A stretch of 64,000 nucleotides of DNA from JACVRM01 sp963755085 (GCA_963755085.1 CAVWIN010000006.1:39581-103580), one strand, 5' to 3'. Positions 17,801 through 26,356 are shown, numbered from the stretch's first letter. A program made the numbers and translations. The notes: a model not told the origin generated them from the sequence alone.

Positions 17801-18186
17801 CGACGAGGGGTGCTGCCGCAGCCGCGGTCGCGGGGACGGAGCACCGAAGACCAGCTGTATACGTGGCGCCGGGCAACGACATCGAGCGCGCCATCGCCGA
17901 GATCTGGCAGGACCTGTTCGAGGTCGACCAGGTGGGAATGGACGAGAACTTCTTCGACCTCGGCGGCCAATCGATGCTTCTGCTCCAGGCACACGCACGG
18001 CTCCTCGCAAGGCTGGAAGGCGACGTGCCGATCGTCGCGCTGTTCCAGTACCCCACGGTTCGGTCACTGGCGCGTCATCTCAACAATGACGGTCCATCGA
18101 ATGCCGGGCTGGATGCCGCTCGCGACCGGGCCGGACTGCAGCGCAAAGCACTGGCCAGGCAGCGTAGTCGCCAGGGGAAGCGGTAA
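11872..18186 (+). CDS. Nonribosomal peptide synthetase, C-A(Thr)-T-E-C-T
   Basis: A 2104-residue synthetase. Domains: condensation about 20-440 (HHALLDG near 153); adenylation about 450-975 (TSGSTGKPKG near 620); carrier about 985-1050 with LGGDSI near 1017, the form usual before epimerases; epimerization about 1065-1510 (HHLAVDGVSW, EGHGRE near 1343, FNYLGQFDQ near 1428); condensation about 1540-1960 (HHLCVDGW near 1676); carrier about 1995-2065 (LGGQSM). Aligning the A domain to GrsA by eye gives the specificity code D-F-W-N-I-G-M-V-H plus the A10 Lys, the classical threonine code, so D-Thr is predicted on the first carrier. The last carrier has no A domain of its own. Start is TTG 11872 after a G-rich stretch; the next gene begins 3 bp after the stop. 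Confidence 0.95.
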   Translation: MAHDNHRSQDSTGETRIVDSYELSPTQEGMLFHDLLGGETGIDLEQIVWTITGAFDEQPLIAAFQQVVSRHPILRTRFRHDADGRPVQEVVEAVEIPVERLDLTRDERPDTSCRFEEALALDRARGIDLSRAPAMRLTIVDWSENEHRVVWTFHHALLDGRSFPLVLREVFAFQDAAEAGEALDLPGPRPYREYIEFLRELDLTSAEDYWRTFLASFTAPTPLVIDHPAGDEARPVPIQGISEQRLSRETTTTLREFAASRSVTLNTLLQAAWAIVLHRHSGESDVVFGATRACRHSAFPDADEMVGLFINTLPVRVQVDPDGFIDDLLKEVRSIQIGLREHEHTPLAKVQGWSEVPRGRPLFDTIVVYENRTIDATLRAFDGHGPRLGFSYHGQTNYPLTLVAYGDDQMLIRLENDRRRVADAPAVRMLGHLVKVLTALPGYSGRRVGELPLLSDGERAALLSSLAVSGFAADRCLHERFEERARMCPGRVAVVCDGVSLSYGELERRANGVALRLRSLGVERGVLVALRMERSLDLVVGILGILKAGGAYLPLDPAYPKERVEFMLADSHVRVVVTESAFASDFGDSATQLLLLDEERGEAEQGPPGEVTPDDLAYVIYTSGSTGKPKGVLISHYNVTRLFDATEGWFEFGEDDVWTLFHSYAFDFSVWEMWGALLYGGRLVVVPYWVSRSPDDFRELLLREGVSVLNQTPSAFRQLLQADVNAGAPVQTNLRYVIFGGEALELQSLRPWFERHGEQQPKLVNMYGITETTVHVTYRPITLHDLEGGAGSVIGTPIPDLRVVLLDAQGALAPIGVPAEMYVGGAGVSRGYLERPELTSERFVPDTFAADAGAKLYRTGDLARRLENGDLEYLGRIDDQVKLRGFRIELGEIEAVLAEHAGVSDCAVLVREDAPGDKRLVAYLVGQGEGLLEELKAQLKTQLPEYMVPAHIVLLPTLPLTPNGKLDRKALPEPDPEALTSGTPYVAPRTPTEETLAEIWAAVLGARRVGVDDDFFELGGDSILTIQIIARSRQAGVHFTPQDLANGPTIAQLAPLVRSAETATHAESEALPGPLVPTPIHRWFLEQRFADADHWNQAFLFEVPAGIDVETLERALGHVAARHDALGLRVTRTSPDWTVSFDATSTAPSVTRIDLAQVAPQDHAAHIERIARTAQAQLDIQRGPLLAAVHFDREDDPGRLLLVVHHLAVDGVSWRILLDDLEAAYVALQADASPPAIPRSADFRRWSQTLADYAANADLRASLARWLEIDSVDGRLPTDMPQAAENREEFAREVIVSLDESETDALLHRVPARYRTQINDVLLTALALALREWTGRDAHRVDVEGHGREEWIGPVDLSRTVGWFTTLYPAVLDLTGAEDEGSALKLVKEERRALPDRGLSYGVLRYAAPDPGVRQQLSKTPPADILFNYLGQFDQVVAGSELFSFADEPTGAWHGPANERTHRLEIVALVRDGRFEARWIFGAERERPAVVERVAVSFVNALRRVVQHCSTSDTSGYTPSDFPSARLDQETLDRVASLHTEIEDIYPLSPMQRLFLAVEADGARLGFEQWVFGLRGPLNAAVLREAWESTAARHSMLRTAFVTEGMAEPLQIVERRPALPWDELDWTGRGAEHQKDALNFLLRSDRERGFDVRVAPLNRVTLIRLADDEHRLVWSTHHLCVDGWSWPVIFRAIGEAYEAQLQENAPRLPTASRYGAYIEWLSSSAPDSREFWTNYVAGLDSPTPLPYETTPTGDVVENHVEASLRMDSSTTAALQQRARDLRVTVNVLIQGAWAVLLSHMSERDEIVFGAAFSGRPAELPGVETLVGPCVNNLPVRVRLDVNRSTAEWLRELHGSNLHIAQHQHASLSDIQHWAGVPWRLRLFDSLVVFQNYHGGEADLRWGSVDIDVLAAPEETNYPLTLTVTPGTEIGLKVLGHAGLFGPASLSMVIEGLETVLRGLARQAETSLSEILALLPESTRGAAAAAVAGTEHRRPAVYVAPGNDIERAIAEIWQDLFEVDQVGMDENFFDLGGQSMLLLQAHARLLARLEGDVPIVALFQYPTVRSLARHLNNDGPSNAGLDAARDRAGLQRKALARQRSRQGKR
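13222..14871 (+). repeat. Perfect 1650-bp direct repeat (adenylation domain), copy 1
   Basis: This segment and 24308-25957 encode the same 550-residue A-domain sequence, from LPLLSDGERA through LAEIW. Translations agree in the coding frame and in overlapping noncoding frames, so the DNA appears identical. Divergence begins immediately outside: the base before 13222 and the base after 14871 both differ from copy 2. Confidence 0.9.
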
Positions 18187-18189
18187 TCG

Positions 18190-21100
18190 ATGTCCGACTC
18201 GGGTGCCTACGACACGAACGAGAGCGTCGCGATCATCGGCCTCGCAGGCCGCTTTCCGGGCGCGCGAGACGTGGCGGAGTTCTGGGAGAACCTCGTCGAG
18301 GGCCGCGAAACCGTCTCGTTCTTCTCGGACGCGGAGCTCGATCCGGGCGATTCCGAGGAGGAAGCGGCTCGCCGACAGCCCAACTACGTCCGAGCACGCG
18401 GGACCCTCGCGGACGTGGAGATGTTCGACGCAGCGTTCTTCGGCATCAACCCGAGTGAGGCCGAGATCCTGGACCCGCAGCAGCGCATCTTCATGGAGAC
18501 AGCATGGGAGGCGCTCGAGTCGTCGGGGTACGACCCGCGAAGTTTCGCGGGCCCAATCGGCGTCTTTGCGGGGATGAGCAACAACTACTACTTTCTCAAG
18601 AACCTGATCACACGCGAGGACGTCACCGACATCGTTGGCTGGTTGACGACGATGATGGGTAACGAGAAGGACTACCTCGCGACGCGCCTCTCCTACAAGC
18701 TCGACCTACGCGGACCGGCCCTCAACGTCCAGACGGCGTGCTCGACGTCCCTCGTCGCGGTAGGCGCTGCAGTGCAAAGCCTCCTGACCTACCAGTGCGA
18801 CATGGCACTTGCGGGCGGCGTCTCCGTGACGCTGCCGCAGAATCGCGGTTACCTCTATCAGGAGGGTGGCATCTCTTCACCGGACGGTCACTGCCGGACG
18901 TTCGACGAGCGGGCTGCAGGAACCGTCTTCAGCAATGGCGTGGGCATCGTGACCCTCAGGCGCCTTGGCGACGCAGTGCAGGATGGGGACACGATCTACG
19001 CGGTGATCAAGGGCGTCGGTTTGAACAACGACGGCGCCTCGAAAGTGAGCTTCACGGCGCCGAGCGTCGACGGGCATGCCGAAGTCATTGCCATGGCTCA
19101 CGCACTTGCCGAGATCGATCCGCAGACCATTTCCTACGTAGAGGCTCACGGCACCGCGACACCGCTCGGCGATCCCGTCGAGATCGCCGGCTTGACACAG
19201 GCGTTTCGTGCAGGTGGAGCATCAGGCCGCGGGTATTGCGCGATTGGATCGGTCAAGAGCAACATCGGGCATCTCGACGCAGCCGCCGGCGTGGCCGGCC
19301 TCATCAAGACTGCACTCGCGCTGCACCACAAGACGCTTCCACCCAGCCTTCACTTCACGGCGCCAAACCCGAAGCTGGAGCTCCAGGACTCGCCGTTCGA
19401 AGTCGTCAGTTCGCTGCGCCCGTGGCAGTCCCCCGAAGGGGTGCCGCGCCGTGCAGGCGTCAGCTCGTTCGGCGTCGGAGGAACCAATGCGCATGTCGTC
19501 CTGGAGGAAGCTCCGGTCGTCACAGCAGAGCCGGCGCACGATTCGGACGAACTGATCCTGCTGTCCGCACGATCCGCCTCTGCCCTCGACTCTGCCACGT
19601 CGAGGCTCCGAGACCATTTGCTGAAGCACCCTGCAACGCGGCTCGCCGACGTGGCGTTCACGCTCCACAGTGGCCGACGGCGTTTCCCGTATCGACGGGC
19701 GCTGGTCGCGCGGGGCACTGACGAAGCAATCGCCCTGCTCGGCACTCTCGATCGCGAGCGCGCGCTCACGGCATCGAGCAGTCTCGAAGATGCAACCGTT
19801 GCGTTTCTGTTCCCTGGACAGGGAGCCCAGTCGGTGCACATGGGCCGGGGGCTTTACGAGGGTGATCCCCTGTTCCGTTCCGATGTCGACGAATGCTCGG
19901 CCATCCTGCGGCCGCAGCTCGACCTCGAGCTGCGCGACGTCCTCTATCCGGAGCCGGGAGCCGAAGAGCTTGCAGAGAAAAGGCTCGCACAGACCGAAGT
20001 CACCCAGCCTGCGCTGTTCGTGATCGAGTACGCGCTGGCACAAGCCTGGCGCCGCCTCGGGATCGAGCCCGACGGCATGATCGGCCACTCGGTAGGTGAA
20101 TACGTGGCCGCGTGTCTCGGGGGAGTTTTCACGCGTGACGATGCTCTCAAGCTCGTCGCCGAACGAGCGCGACTCATGCAGACAATGCCCGAGGGGGCGA
20201 TGCTGGCTGTCCGAGCGAGTGGCGACACCGTGCTCGCCATGCTGCCCGATGGGCTCGAGATCGCCGCCGAGAATGCGCCGAGCTCGACGGTGGTCTCGGG
20301 AGAAACGTCAGCGATCGAGGACTTCGAGGCGCACCTCGCGGAACACGGTCTGGCGGCCCGCCGCTTGGCGACATCGCATGCATTTCACTCGGCGATGATG
20401 GACCCGATCCTCGAGGACTTCGCGGACGTCGTGGACACGATCCCTCGATCAGCGCCGGTGCTCCCGTGGATCTCCAGCCTCACGGGGGACTGGATCACAC
20501 AGGAGCAAGCGCAGGACAGCGCCTACTGGGTACAGCAGGTGCGGCGACCCGTCCTGTTCGCAAAGGGAGTCACGCGGCTGCTCGAGGATCCAACGCGCGT
20601 CACACTCGAGGTCGGGCCGGGACAGCAGCTCACGGGTCTCGCCAAACGGTCCGTCCCCGATCGGCCGGTGGGCGTCGTGACGCTCGCAACGGCTGAAGGC
20701 CAGTCCACGTTGCTTCTCCCCGCGGGTGGGCTCTGGGCCGCCGGTGTCACGCTTCCGGCAGACATCCTGGGTTCGAGCGCCCGGGGAGGGCGTCGTGTCC
20801 CGCTCCCGAGCTATCCGTTCGAACGCGAGCGCTACTGGGTGGAGCCACGACCGCACGCACGGCTGTCGGCCGGCAGCTCGAGCGCCCCTGGCGACAATCA
20901 ACCGGTGGTGATTGCCGCAGCTTCGCCCGGGTCGCCTTCGCTCGGGCGACGTGAGCTTCTCGGCGAGCGCATCCGCGACCTGTTCGCCGACCTGTCGGGC
21001 ATGGACGGCGCGACGCTCGACCCCGACGCGACGTTTCTCGAGCTCGGCCTCGATTCGCTCCTCCTGACCCAGGCTGCCCTACTGCTCCAGAAGACCTTCG

Positions 21101-22962
21101 ACGTCAAGGTCTCCTTCCGAGACCTGCTCGACAATCTGTCGACGATCGACGCCTTGGCCACCCACCTCGATGGCGCCCTTCCTGCCGACGCAGGGCCGGC
21201 GCCGGCACCGGTGGCACCCGCTTCGACCGTGCCGGTACCCGGGGAGCGGCAGGTGGCAGCGACGCCCTCCGGGTCGGTGGAGCGCCTGATCGTCGAGCAA
21301 CTGGAGATCATGCGCCAGCAGCTGGAGATGCTCCGTGGTGGCGGGGGCGACGTCGCGTCGACTGCGTCGGTACCACAGCCCGCCATCCCTGGTGCTCCGG
21401 GCGAGTCCGACAACGAGGTACAAAGGGCGGAGGCACCCCCGGTGGACGCGTTCGGCCCGTACCGCCCGCCGTCGAAGGGCCCAGCGGGCGGGCTGACGGC
21501 GCAGCAGGAGCACGCCCTGGATTCCTTCGTCGATCGCTACACGCGGCGCACCGCCGGTTCCAAGGGCTTCACGGCGGAGAACCGCGCGCATCTCGCCGAT
21601 CCCCGCTCCGTGTCCGGCTTTCGGCTGGCGTGGAAGGAGATCGTGTACCCCATCGTCACGGTGCGTTCCGCAGGCTCCCGGCTCTGGGACCTCGACGGGA
21701 ACGAGTACGTCGATCTCACCAACGGCTTCGGGACGATCATGTTCGGGCACAACCCCGACTTCATTCGTCGTGCCCTCGAGGCCCAGCTCGCTCAGGGAAT
21801 CGAGACCGGCCCGCAGTCCACTCTCGCCGGAGACGTCGCAGCTCGCGTGGCTGCCATGGTCGGAATGGAGCGAGTCGCGTTCTGCAACACGGGCTCGGAG
21901 GCCGTCACCGCGGCCATCCGCCTCGCCCGAACGGTAAGCGGTCGAGACCGGATCGCGGTGTTCGGGGACGCCTACCACGGCATCTTCGACGAGGTCCTCG
22001 TGCGCGCGGCAGGCCAACGGTCGATGCCCATCGCCCCGGGCATCCCTCTTGGCATGTTCGACAACGTCGTCGTCCTCGACTACGCAAGCCCAGAGGCGCT
22101 CGTGTTTCTCGAAGCCCACGGCAGTGACCTCGCCGCGGTGCTCGTGGAGCCCGTACAGAGCCGCCGCCCGGAACTGCAGCCACGCGAGTTCCTTCATGAG
22201 GTGCGGCGTCTGACCCGTGACTGTGGCGCGGCGCTCGTCTTCGACGAGGTCGTCACCGGATTCCGCTCGCACCCCGGGGGAGCGCAAGAGATCTTCGGCA
22301 TCCGAGCTGACATCGCTACCTACGGCAAGGTCGTCGGCGGCGGCCTACCCATCGGCCTCGTGGCAGGCCGAAGCGAGTACATGGATGCCCTCGACGGAGG
22401 AGCATGGCAGTACGGCGACGAGTCCGTTCCCGAAGTCGGCGTCACCTTCTTCGCCGGCACATTCGTCCGGCACCCCCTCGCCTTGGCGGCGGCACGAGCA
22501 GTGATCGCCCACCTCGAGGAGAGCGGACCCGATCTGCAGCGAGACCTCAACCTGCGAACGACCTCCTTCGCCTCTCGACTCGAAGCACACGCACGTAGCG
22601 TTGGCGCGCCGGTGCGCATCGCGCACTTCAGTTCATGGCTCTACATCAGCTTCCCGAGCGACGTTCCCCACGCCGGCTTGTTCTACGCGATGATGCGCGA
22701 TCGCGGCGTGCACGTATGGGACGGGCGTTGCTGGTTCCTCACCACCGCGCACACGGACGCCGATCTCGACCTCGTCTTCGAGGCGTTCCGAGACACGATC
22801 GCCGAGCTCCAAGGCGCGGACCTCCTGCCCGGCGGTGGCGAGCCGCCCGTTCCAGGAGCGCGGCGCGGCCATGACGTCAACGGCCGCGAGGCGTGGTTCG
22901 TGCCCGATCCAGATCGCGCAGGGAAGTACTTGATCGTCGAAGAGGCGGCAGCGGGTGGCTGA
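18190..22962 (+). CDS. Polyketide synthase with fused aminotransferase, KS-AT-ACP-AMT
   Basis: A 1590-residue megasynthase. Ketosynthase about 12-440: active-site Cys in QTACSTSLVAV, His in EAHGTATPLGD and NIGHLDAAAG. Acyltransferase about 530-850: FPGQGAQ near 539, nucleophile GHSVGEY near 631, and HAFH near 729, which usually indicates malonyl-CoA. Carrier protein about 925-995 with LGLDSL near 952. A Pro/Ala linker with a short helix (EQLEIMRQQLEMLRG) leads to a class-III, GSA-type PLP aminotransferase, about 1100-1540, with the PLP lysine in YGKVVGGGLPIG near 1378. There is no KR, DH, ER or MT. The AMT is like those in the mycosubtilin/iturin and microcystin lines, which replace a beta-keto with a beta-amino group. 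It starts 3 bp after the NRPS stop and overlaps the next gene by 8 bp. Confidence 0.93.
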   Translation: MSDSGAYDTNESVAIIGLAGRFPGARDVAEFWENLVEGRETVSFFSDAELDPGDSEEEAARRQPNYVRARGTLADVEMFDAAFFGINPSEAEILDPQQRIFMETAWEALESSGYDPRSFAGPIGVFAGMSNNYYFLKNLITREDVTDIVGWLTTMMGNEKDYLATRLSYKLDLRGPALNVQTACSTSLVAVGAAVQSLLTYQCDMALAGGVSVTLPQNRGYLYQEGGISSPDGHCRTFDERAAGTVFSNGVGIVTLRRLGDAVQDGDTIYAVIKGVGLNNDGASKVSFTAPSVDGHAEVIAMAHALAEIDPQTISYVEAHGTATPLGDPVEIAGLTQAFRAGGASGRGYCAIGSVKSNIGHLDAAAGVAGLIKTALALHHKTLPPSLHFTAPNPKLELQDSPFEVVSSLRPWQSPEGVPRRAGVSSFGVGGTNAHVVLEEAPVVTAEPAHDSDELILLSARSASALDSATSRLRDHLLKHPATRLADVAFTLHSGRRRFPYRRALVARGTDEAIALLGTLDRERALTASSSLEDATVAFLFPGQGAQSVHMGRGLYEGDPLFRSDVDECSAILRPQLDLELRDVLYPEPGAEELAEKRLAQTEVTQPALFVIEYALAQAWRRLGIEPDGMIGHSVGEYVAACLGGVFTRDDALKLVAERARLMQTMPEGAMLAVRASGDTVLAMLPDGLEIAAENAPSSTVVSGETSAIEDFEAHLAEHGLAARRLATSHAFHSAMMDPILEDFADVVDTIPRSAPVLPWISSLTGDWITQEQAQDSAYWVQQVRRPVLFAKGVTRLLEDPTRVTLEVGPGQQLTGLAKRSVPDRPVGVVTLATAEGQSTLLLPAGGLWAAGVTLPADILGSSARGGRRVPLPSYPFERERYWVEPRPHARLSAGSSSAPGDNQPVVIAAASPGSPSLGRRELLGERIRDLFADLSGMDGATLDPDATFLELGLDSLLLTQAALLLQKTFDVKVSFRDLLDNLSTIDALATHLDGALPADAGPAPAPVAPASTVPVPGERQVAATPSGSVERLIVEQLEIMRQQLEMLRGGGGDVASTASVPQPAIPGAPGESDNEVQRAEAPPVDAFGPYRPPSKGPAGGLTAQQEHALDSFVDRYTRRTAGSKGFTAENRAHLADPRSVSGFRLAWKEIVYPIVTVRSAGSRLWDLDGNEYVDLTNGFGTIMFGHNPDFIRRALEAQLAQGIETGPQSTLAGDVAARVAAMVGMERVAFCNTGSEAVTAAIRLARTVSGRDRIAVFGDAYHGIFDEVLVRAAGQRSMPIAPGIPLGMFDNVVVLDYASPEALVFLEAHGSDLAAVLVEPVQSRRPELQPREFLHEVRRLTRDCGAALVFDEVVTGFRSHPGGAQEIFGIRADIATYGKVVGGGLPIGLVAGRSEYMDALDGGAWQYGDESVPEVGVTFFAGTFVRHPLALAAARAVIAHLEESGPDLQRDLNLRTTSFASRLEAHARSVGAPVRIAHFSSWLYISFPSDVPHAGLFYAMMRDRGVHVWDGRCWFLTTAHTDADLDLVFEAFRDTIAELQGADLLPGGGEPPVPGARRGHDVNGREAWFVPDPDRAGKYLIVEEAAAGG

Positions 22963-25900
22963 GCACTCGCTGACACCCGTCGATTTCGACCCCTTCGAGC
23001 CCGTGGCGGCTCGCGAGGTGCGACTCCCGCTCACGGAGCCGCAGGCCGAGATGTGGACCGCCGCGATAATGAGCGATGACGCGAACTGCTCCTACAACCA
23101 GTGCTTCGTGTTCACGCTCGATGGCCCGCTGCGCGTCGAGTCGTTGCGCGCGGCGCTCGAGCAGGTCGTTGCCCTGCACGACGGCTTGCGCGCCGTCATC
23201 GCGGCGGACGGGAGTGGTCAAACGATTCTGCCGCCGTTCGCATTCGAGCTGCCGGTCCTCGACCTGTCGGCGCTGGATCGGGAGGTGCAACAGCGTGAGC
23301 TCGAGGCAGTGGTACAGGGGGAGTGCGACACACCCTTCGACCTCGCCGAGGGCCCGCTCGTTCGCGCGTTCGTAGTTCGTGAGTCGGCCGAGCGCCACGT
23401 GTTCGTCCTCACGGCGCACCACATCGTCTGCGACGGCTGGTCGTCGTCCGTCCTTTTCTCGGACCTGGGTCGGCTCTATTCAGCCGATTGCGTCGGAATC
23501 CGGGCGCAGCTCGACGCGGTCGCGTCCTATCGTCAGTACGTCGCGGATGAGACGAGCCCCGGCGGTACGGGCGGGGCGGCGGCCGACGAGGACTACTGGC
23601 TCGCACAATATGTTGACGGGGTCCCGATCCTGGATCTCCCGGTCATCGACCGGCCCGCGGTGAAGTCGTACCGCTCCGGTCGCGAGTACGTGCGTATCGA
23701 CGAAGGGCTGTACGCGGCGCTCAAGAGCACCGCGGCGACGTCGCGGGCAACACTCTTCGCGATGCTTCTCGGTGCGTTCGAGGTGCTGACCTACCGCATC
23801 TCCGGACAGTCGGACTTCGTCATCGGCATCGCCCTCGCCGCGCAGCCGAAGCTCGACAACCCGCGCCTCGTCGCGCACTGCGTGAGCACCGTTCCGTTGC
23901 GAGCCAGGCTCGAGCCCGGGCGCCCGTTCGTTGAGCACCTGACGACGGTGCGCGACGACCTCGCCGAGGCCCAGGAGCATTCGAGCACGACCTTCGGCAC
24001 CCTCGTCCGTCGGTTGAACGTCGCTCGCGACAACAGTCGCACGCCACTGGTCTCGATCACCTTCAGCATCGACAAGCTCGGCGCGCCGTTCCAGTTCGGC
24101 GACTTGACCATTACCTCGGTTCGCACGCCGAGGGCGTATTCCAACTTCGAGCTGCAGTTGAACATCGTCGACAGCGGCTCGGACTTGGTGGTCGAATGCG
24201 ATTACAACACGGATCTCTTCGACGGGCCGATGCTGCGCCGCTGGCTGTCGCATTACGAAACCCTGCTGCGGGGAATCGTGGCCCGACCGAGCGATGCCCT
24301 CGAGACCCTGCCGCTTCTTTCGGATGGGGAGCGGGCGGCTTTGCTTTCGTCGTTGGCTGTGTCGGGTTTTGCTGCCGATCGCTGTTTGCATGAGCGTTTT
24401 GAGGAGCGGGCGCGCATGTGTCCTGGGCGGGTGGCGGTGGTGTGTGATGGCGTGTCGCTGAGTTATGGCGAGTTGGAGCGGCGGGCGAACGGTGTCGCTT
24501 TGAGGCTGCGCTCGTTGGGGGTGGAGCGTGGGGTTCTCGTGGCGTTGCGGATGGAGCGCTCGCTCGACCTCGTTGTGGGGATTTTGGGGATCCTGAAGGC
24601 GGGCGGCGCCTATTTGCCGCTTGATCCTGCCTACCCGAAGGAGCGCGTCGAGTTCATGCTGGCCGACTCGCACGTGCGCGTGGTGGTGACCGAGAGTGCG
24701 TTCGCGTCGGATTTCGGGGACAGCGCGACGCAGCTGCTGCTGCTCGACGAGGAGCGTGGCGAAGCCGAGCAGGGGCCCCCCGGCGAGGTCACGCCCGACG
24801 ACCTCGCGTATGTGATCTACACCTCGGGTTCGACGGGCAAGCCCAAGGGCGTCCTGATCAGCCATTACAACGTGACGCGCCTGTTCGACGCGACCGAGGG
24901 CTGGTTCGAGTTCGGCGAAGACGATGTGTGGACGCTGTTTCACTCGTACGCCTTCGACTTCTCGGTCTGGGAGATGTGGGGCGCGCTTTTGTACGGCGGC
25001 CGGCTGGTGGTTGTTCCTTACTGGGTGAGCCGCTCGCCCGACGACTTCCGCGAGCTGCTCCTGCGCGAGGGGGTGAGTGTGCTCAACCAGACACCGTCGG
25101 CGTTTCGGCAGCTGCTGCAGGCCGACGTGAACGCCGGTGCGCCGGTGCAGACGAATCTGCGCTACGTGATCTTCGGCGGCGAGGCGCTCGAGCTGCAGAG
25201 CCTGCGACCGTGGTTCGAGCGCCACGGCGAGCAGCAACCGAAGCTCGTGAACATGTACGGGATCACCGAGACGACGGTGCACGTGACCTACAGGCCGATC
25301 ACGCTGCACGATCTCGAGGGAGGCGCGGGCAGCGTGATCGGCACTCCCATCCCCGATCTGCGGGTCGTGCTGCTGGACGCGCAGGGCGCGCTGGCGCCGA
25401 TCGGAGTGCCCGCGGAGATGTACGTGGGCGGCGCCGGCGTCTCCCGAGGCTACCTCGAGCGCCCCGAGCTGACGTCCGAGCGCTTCGTGCCCGATACCTT
25501 CGCCGCGGACGCCGGGGCGAAGCTCTACCGCACAGGCGACCTGGCGCGTCGCCTCGAGAATGGCGACCTCGAGTACCTGGGCAGAATCGACGACCAGGTC
25601 AAGCTACGCGGGTTCCGGATCGAGCTCGGCGAGATCGAAGCCGTGCTTGCAGAGCATGCAGGCGTCAGCGACTGCGCCGTGCTCGTGCGCGAGGACGCGC
25701 CGGGCGACAAGCGGCTCGTCGCCTACCTCGTCGGCCAGGGGGAAGGGCTCCTCGAGGAGCTGAAAGCGCAGCTCAAGACGCAGCTGCCCGAGTACATGGT
25801 GCCCGCCCACATCGTGCTCCTCCCCACGCTCCCACTCACCCCCAACGGCAAACTCGACCGCAAAGCGCTGCCGGAACCCGATCCCGAAGCGTTGACCTCA

Positions 25901-26209
25901 GGGACGCCGTACGTCGCACCACGCACGCCCACGGAGGAGACGCTCGCCGAGATCTGGACGGACGCGCTGGGGGTCGCGTCTCCCAGCGTCCATGACGATT
26001 TCTTCGACCTTGGCGGCCACTCGCTGAAAGCCGCTCAGATTGTCACGGCGATCCGCTCGGCTTTCCACGTCAACGCGGCGGTGAGACATCTCCTGGCGGA
26101 GCCCACGATCGCAGGTCTGGCCGAGATCGTGGATCTCCTCGCCGGTACGGCCGCCGTCACGGAACGCGCCAGCGGGAGTGGGCGCGAGGAGGTTGAGACC
26201 CGACCATGA
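22955..26209 (+). CDS. Nonribosomal peptide synthetase, C-A(Thr)-T
   Basis: A 1084-residue single-module synthetase. Condensation domain about 15-440 (LTEPQAEMW near the start, HHIVCDGWSS near 154); adenylation about 450-1000, sequence-identical over 550 residues to the first NRPS A domain and so with the same DFWNIGMVHK code (threonine); carrier about 1010-1070 with LGGHSL. After the carrier there are only about 20 further residues, so no thioesterase, reductase or terminal condensation domain is fused. The GTG start at 22955 lies inside the 3' end of the PKS gene (8-bp overlap), indicating tight coupling. Its C domain would join the beta-aminated PKS intermediate to Thr. Confidence 0.94.
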   Translation: MAEHSLTPVDFDPFEPVAAREVRLPLTEPQAEMWTAAIMSDDANCSYNQCFVFTLDGPLRVESLRAALEQVVALHDGLRAVIAADGSGQTILPPFAFELPVLDLSALDREVQQRELEAVVQGECDTPFDLAEGPLVRAFVVRESAERHVFVLTAHHIVCDGWSSSVLFSDLGRLYSADCVGIRAQLDAVASYRQYVADETSPGGTGGAAADEDYWLAQYVDGVPILDLPVIDRPAVKSYRSGREYVRIDEGLYAALKSTAATSRATLFAMLLGAFEVLTYRISGQSDFVIGIALAAQPKLDNPRLVAHCVSTVPLRARLEPGRPFVEHLTTVRDDLAEAQEHSSTTFGTLVRRLNVARDNSRTPLVSITFSIDKLGAPFQFGDLTITSVRTPRAYSNFELQLNIVDSGSDLVVECDYNTDLFDGPMLRRWLSHYETLLRGIVARPSDALETLPLLSDGERAALLSSLAVSGFAADRCLHERFEERARMCPGRVAVVCDGVSLSYGELERRANGVALRLRSLGVERGVLVALRMERSLDLVVGILGILKAGGAYLPLDPAYPKERVEFMLADSHVRVVVTESAFASDFGDSATQLLLLDEERGEAEQGPPGEVTPDDLAYVIYTSGSTGKPKGVLISHYNVTRLFDATEGWFEFGEDDVWTLFHSYAFDFSVWEMWGALLYGGRLVVVPYWVSRSPDDFRELLLREGVSVLNQTPSAFRQLLQADVNAGAPVQTNLRYVIFGGEALELQSLRPWFERHGEQQPKLVNMYGITETTVHVTYRPITLHDLEGGAGSVIGTPIPDLRVVLLDAQGALAPIGVPAEMYVGGAGVSRGYLERPELTSERFVPDTFAADAGAKLYRTGDLARRLENGDLEYLGRIDDQVKLRGFRIELGEIEAVLAEHAGVSDCAVLVREDAPGDKRLVAYLVGQGEGLLEELKAQLKTQLPEYMVPAHIVLLPTLPLTPNGKLDRKALPEPDPEALTSGTPYVAPRTPTEETLAEIWTDALGVASPSVHDDFFDLGGHSLKAAQIVTAIRSAFHVNAAVRHLLAEPTIAGLAEIVDLLAGTAAVTERASGSGREEVETRP
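24308..25957 (+). repeat. Perfect 1650-bp direct repeat (adenylation domain), copy 2
   Basis: Second copy of 13222-14871, offset 11086 bp. The repeat starts just after the C-A linker and ends at the A-T junction, so it covers one whole A domain and leaves both flanking C and T domains different. Confidence 0.9.
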
Positions 26210-26356
26210 CGATGCGAGCCCACTGTCGAGACGGCGCGAACGCGGCATACGTCTTTCGGTCGGGGATGGCCCGCTCATAGTGCGATGCCCCGCAGGGAAT
26301 CATCGACGACGGCTCGCGAGCCCAGCTTGCAGGCCGCAAACAGGAATGGAGGAAGC

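Noticed and set aside
22955..26209. Thioesterase domain at the end of the second NRPS
   Set aside because: Only about 20 residues follow the carrier domain; no GxSxG motif is present.
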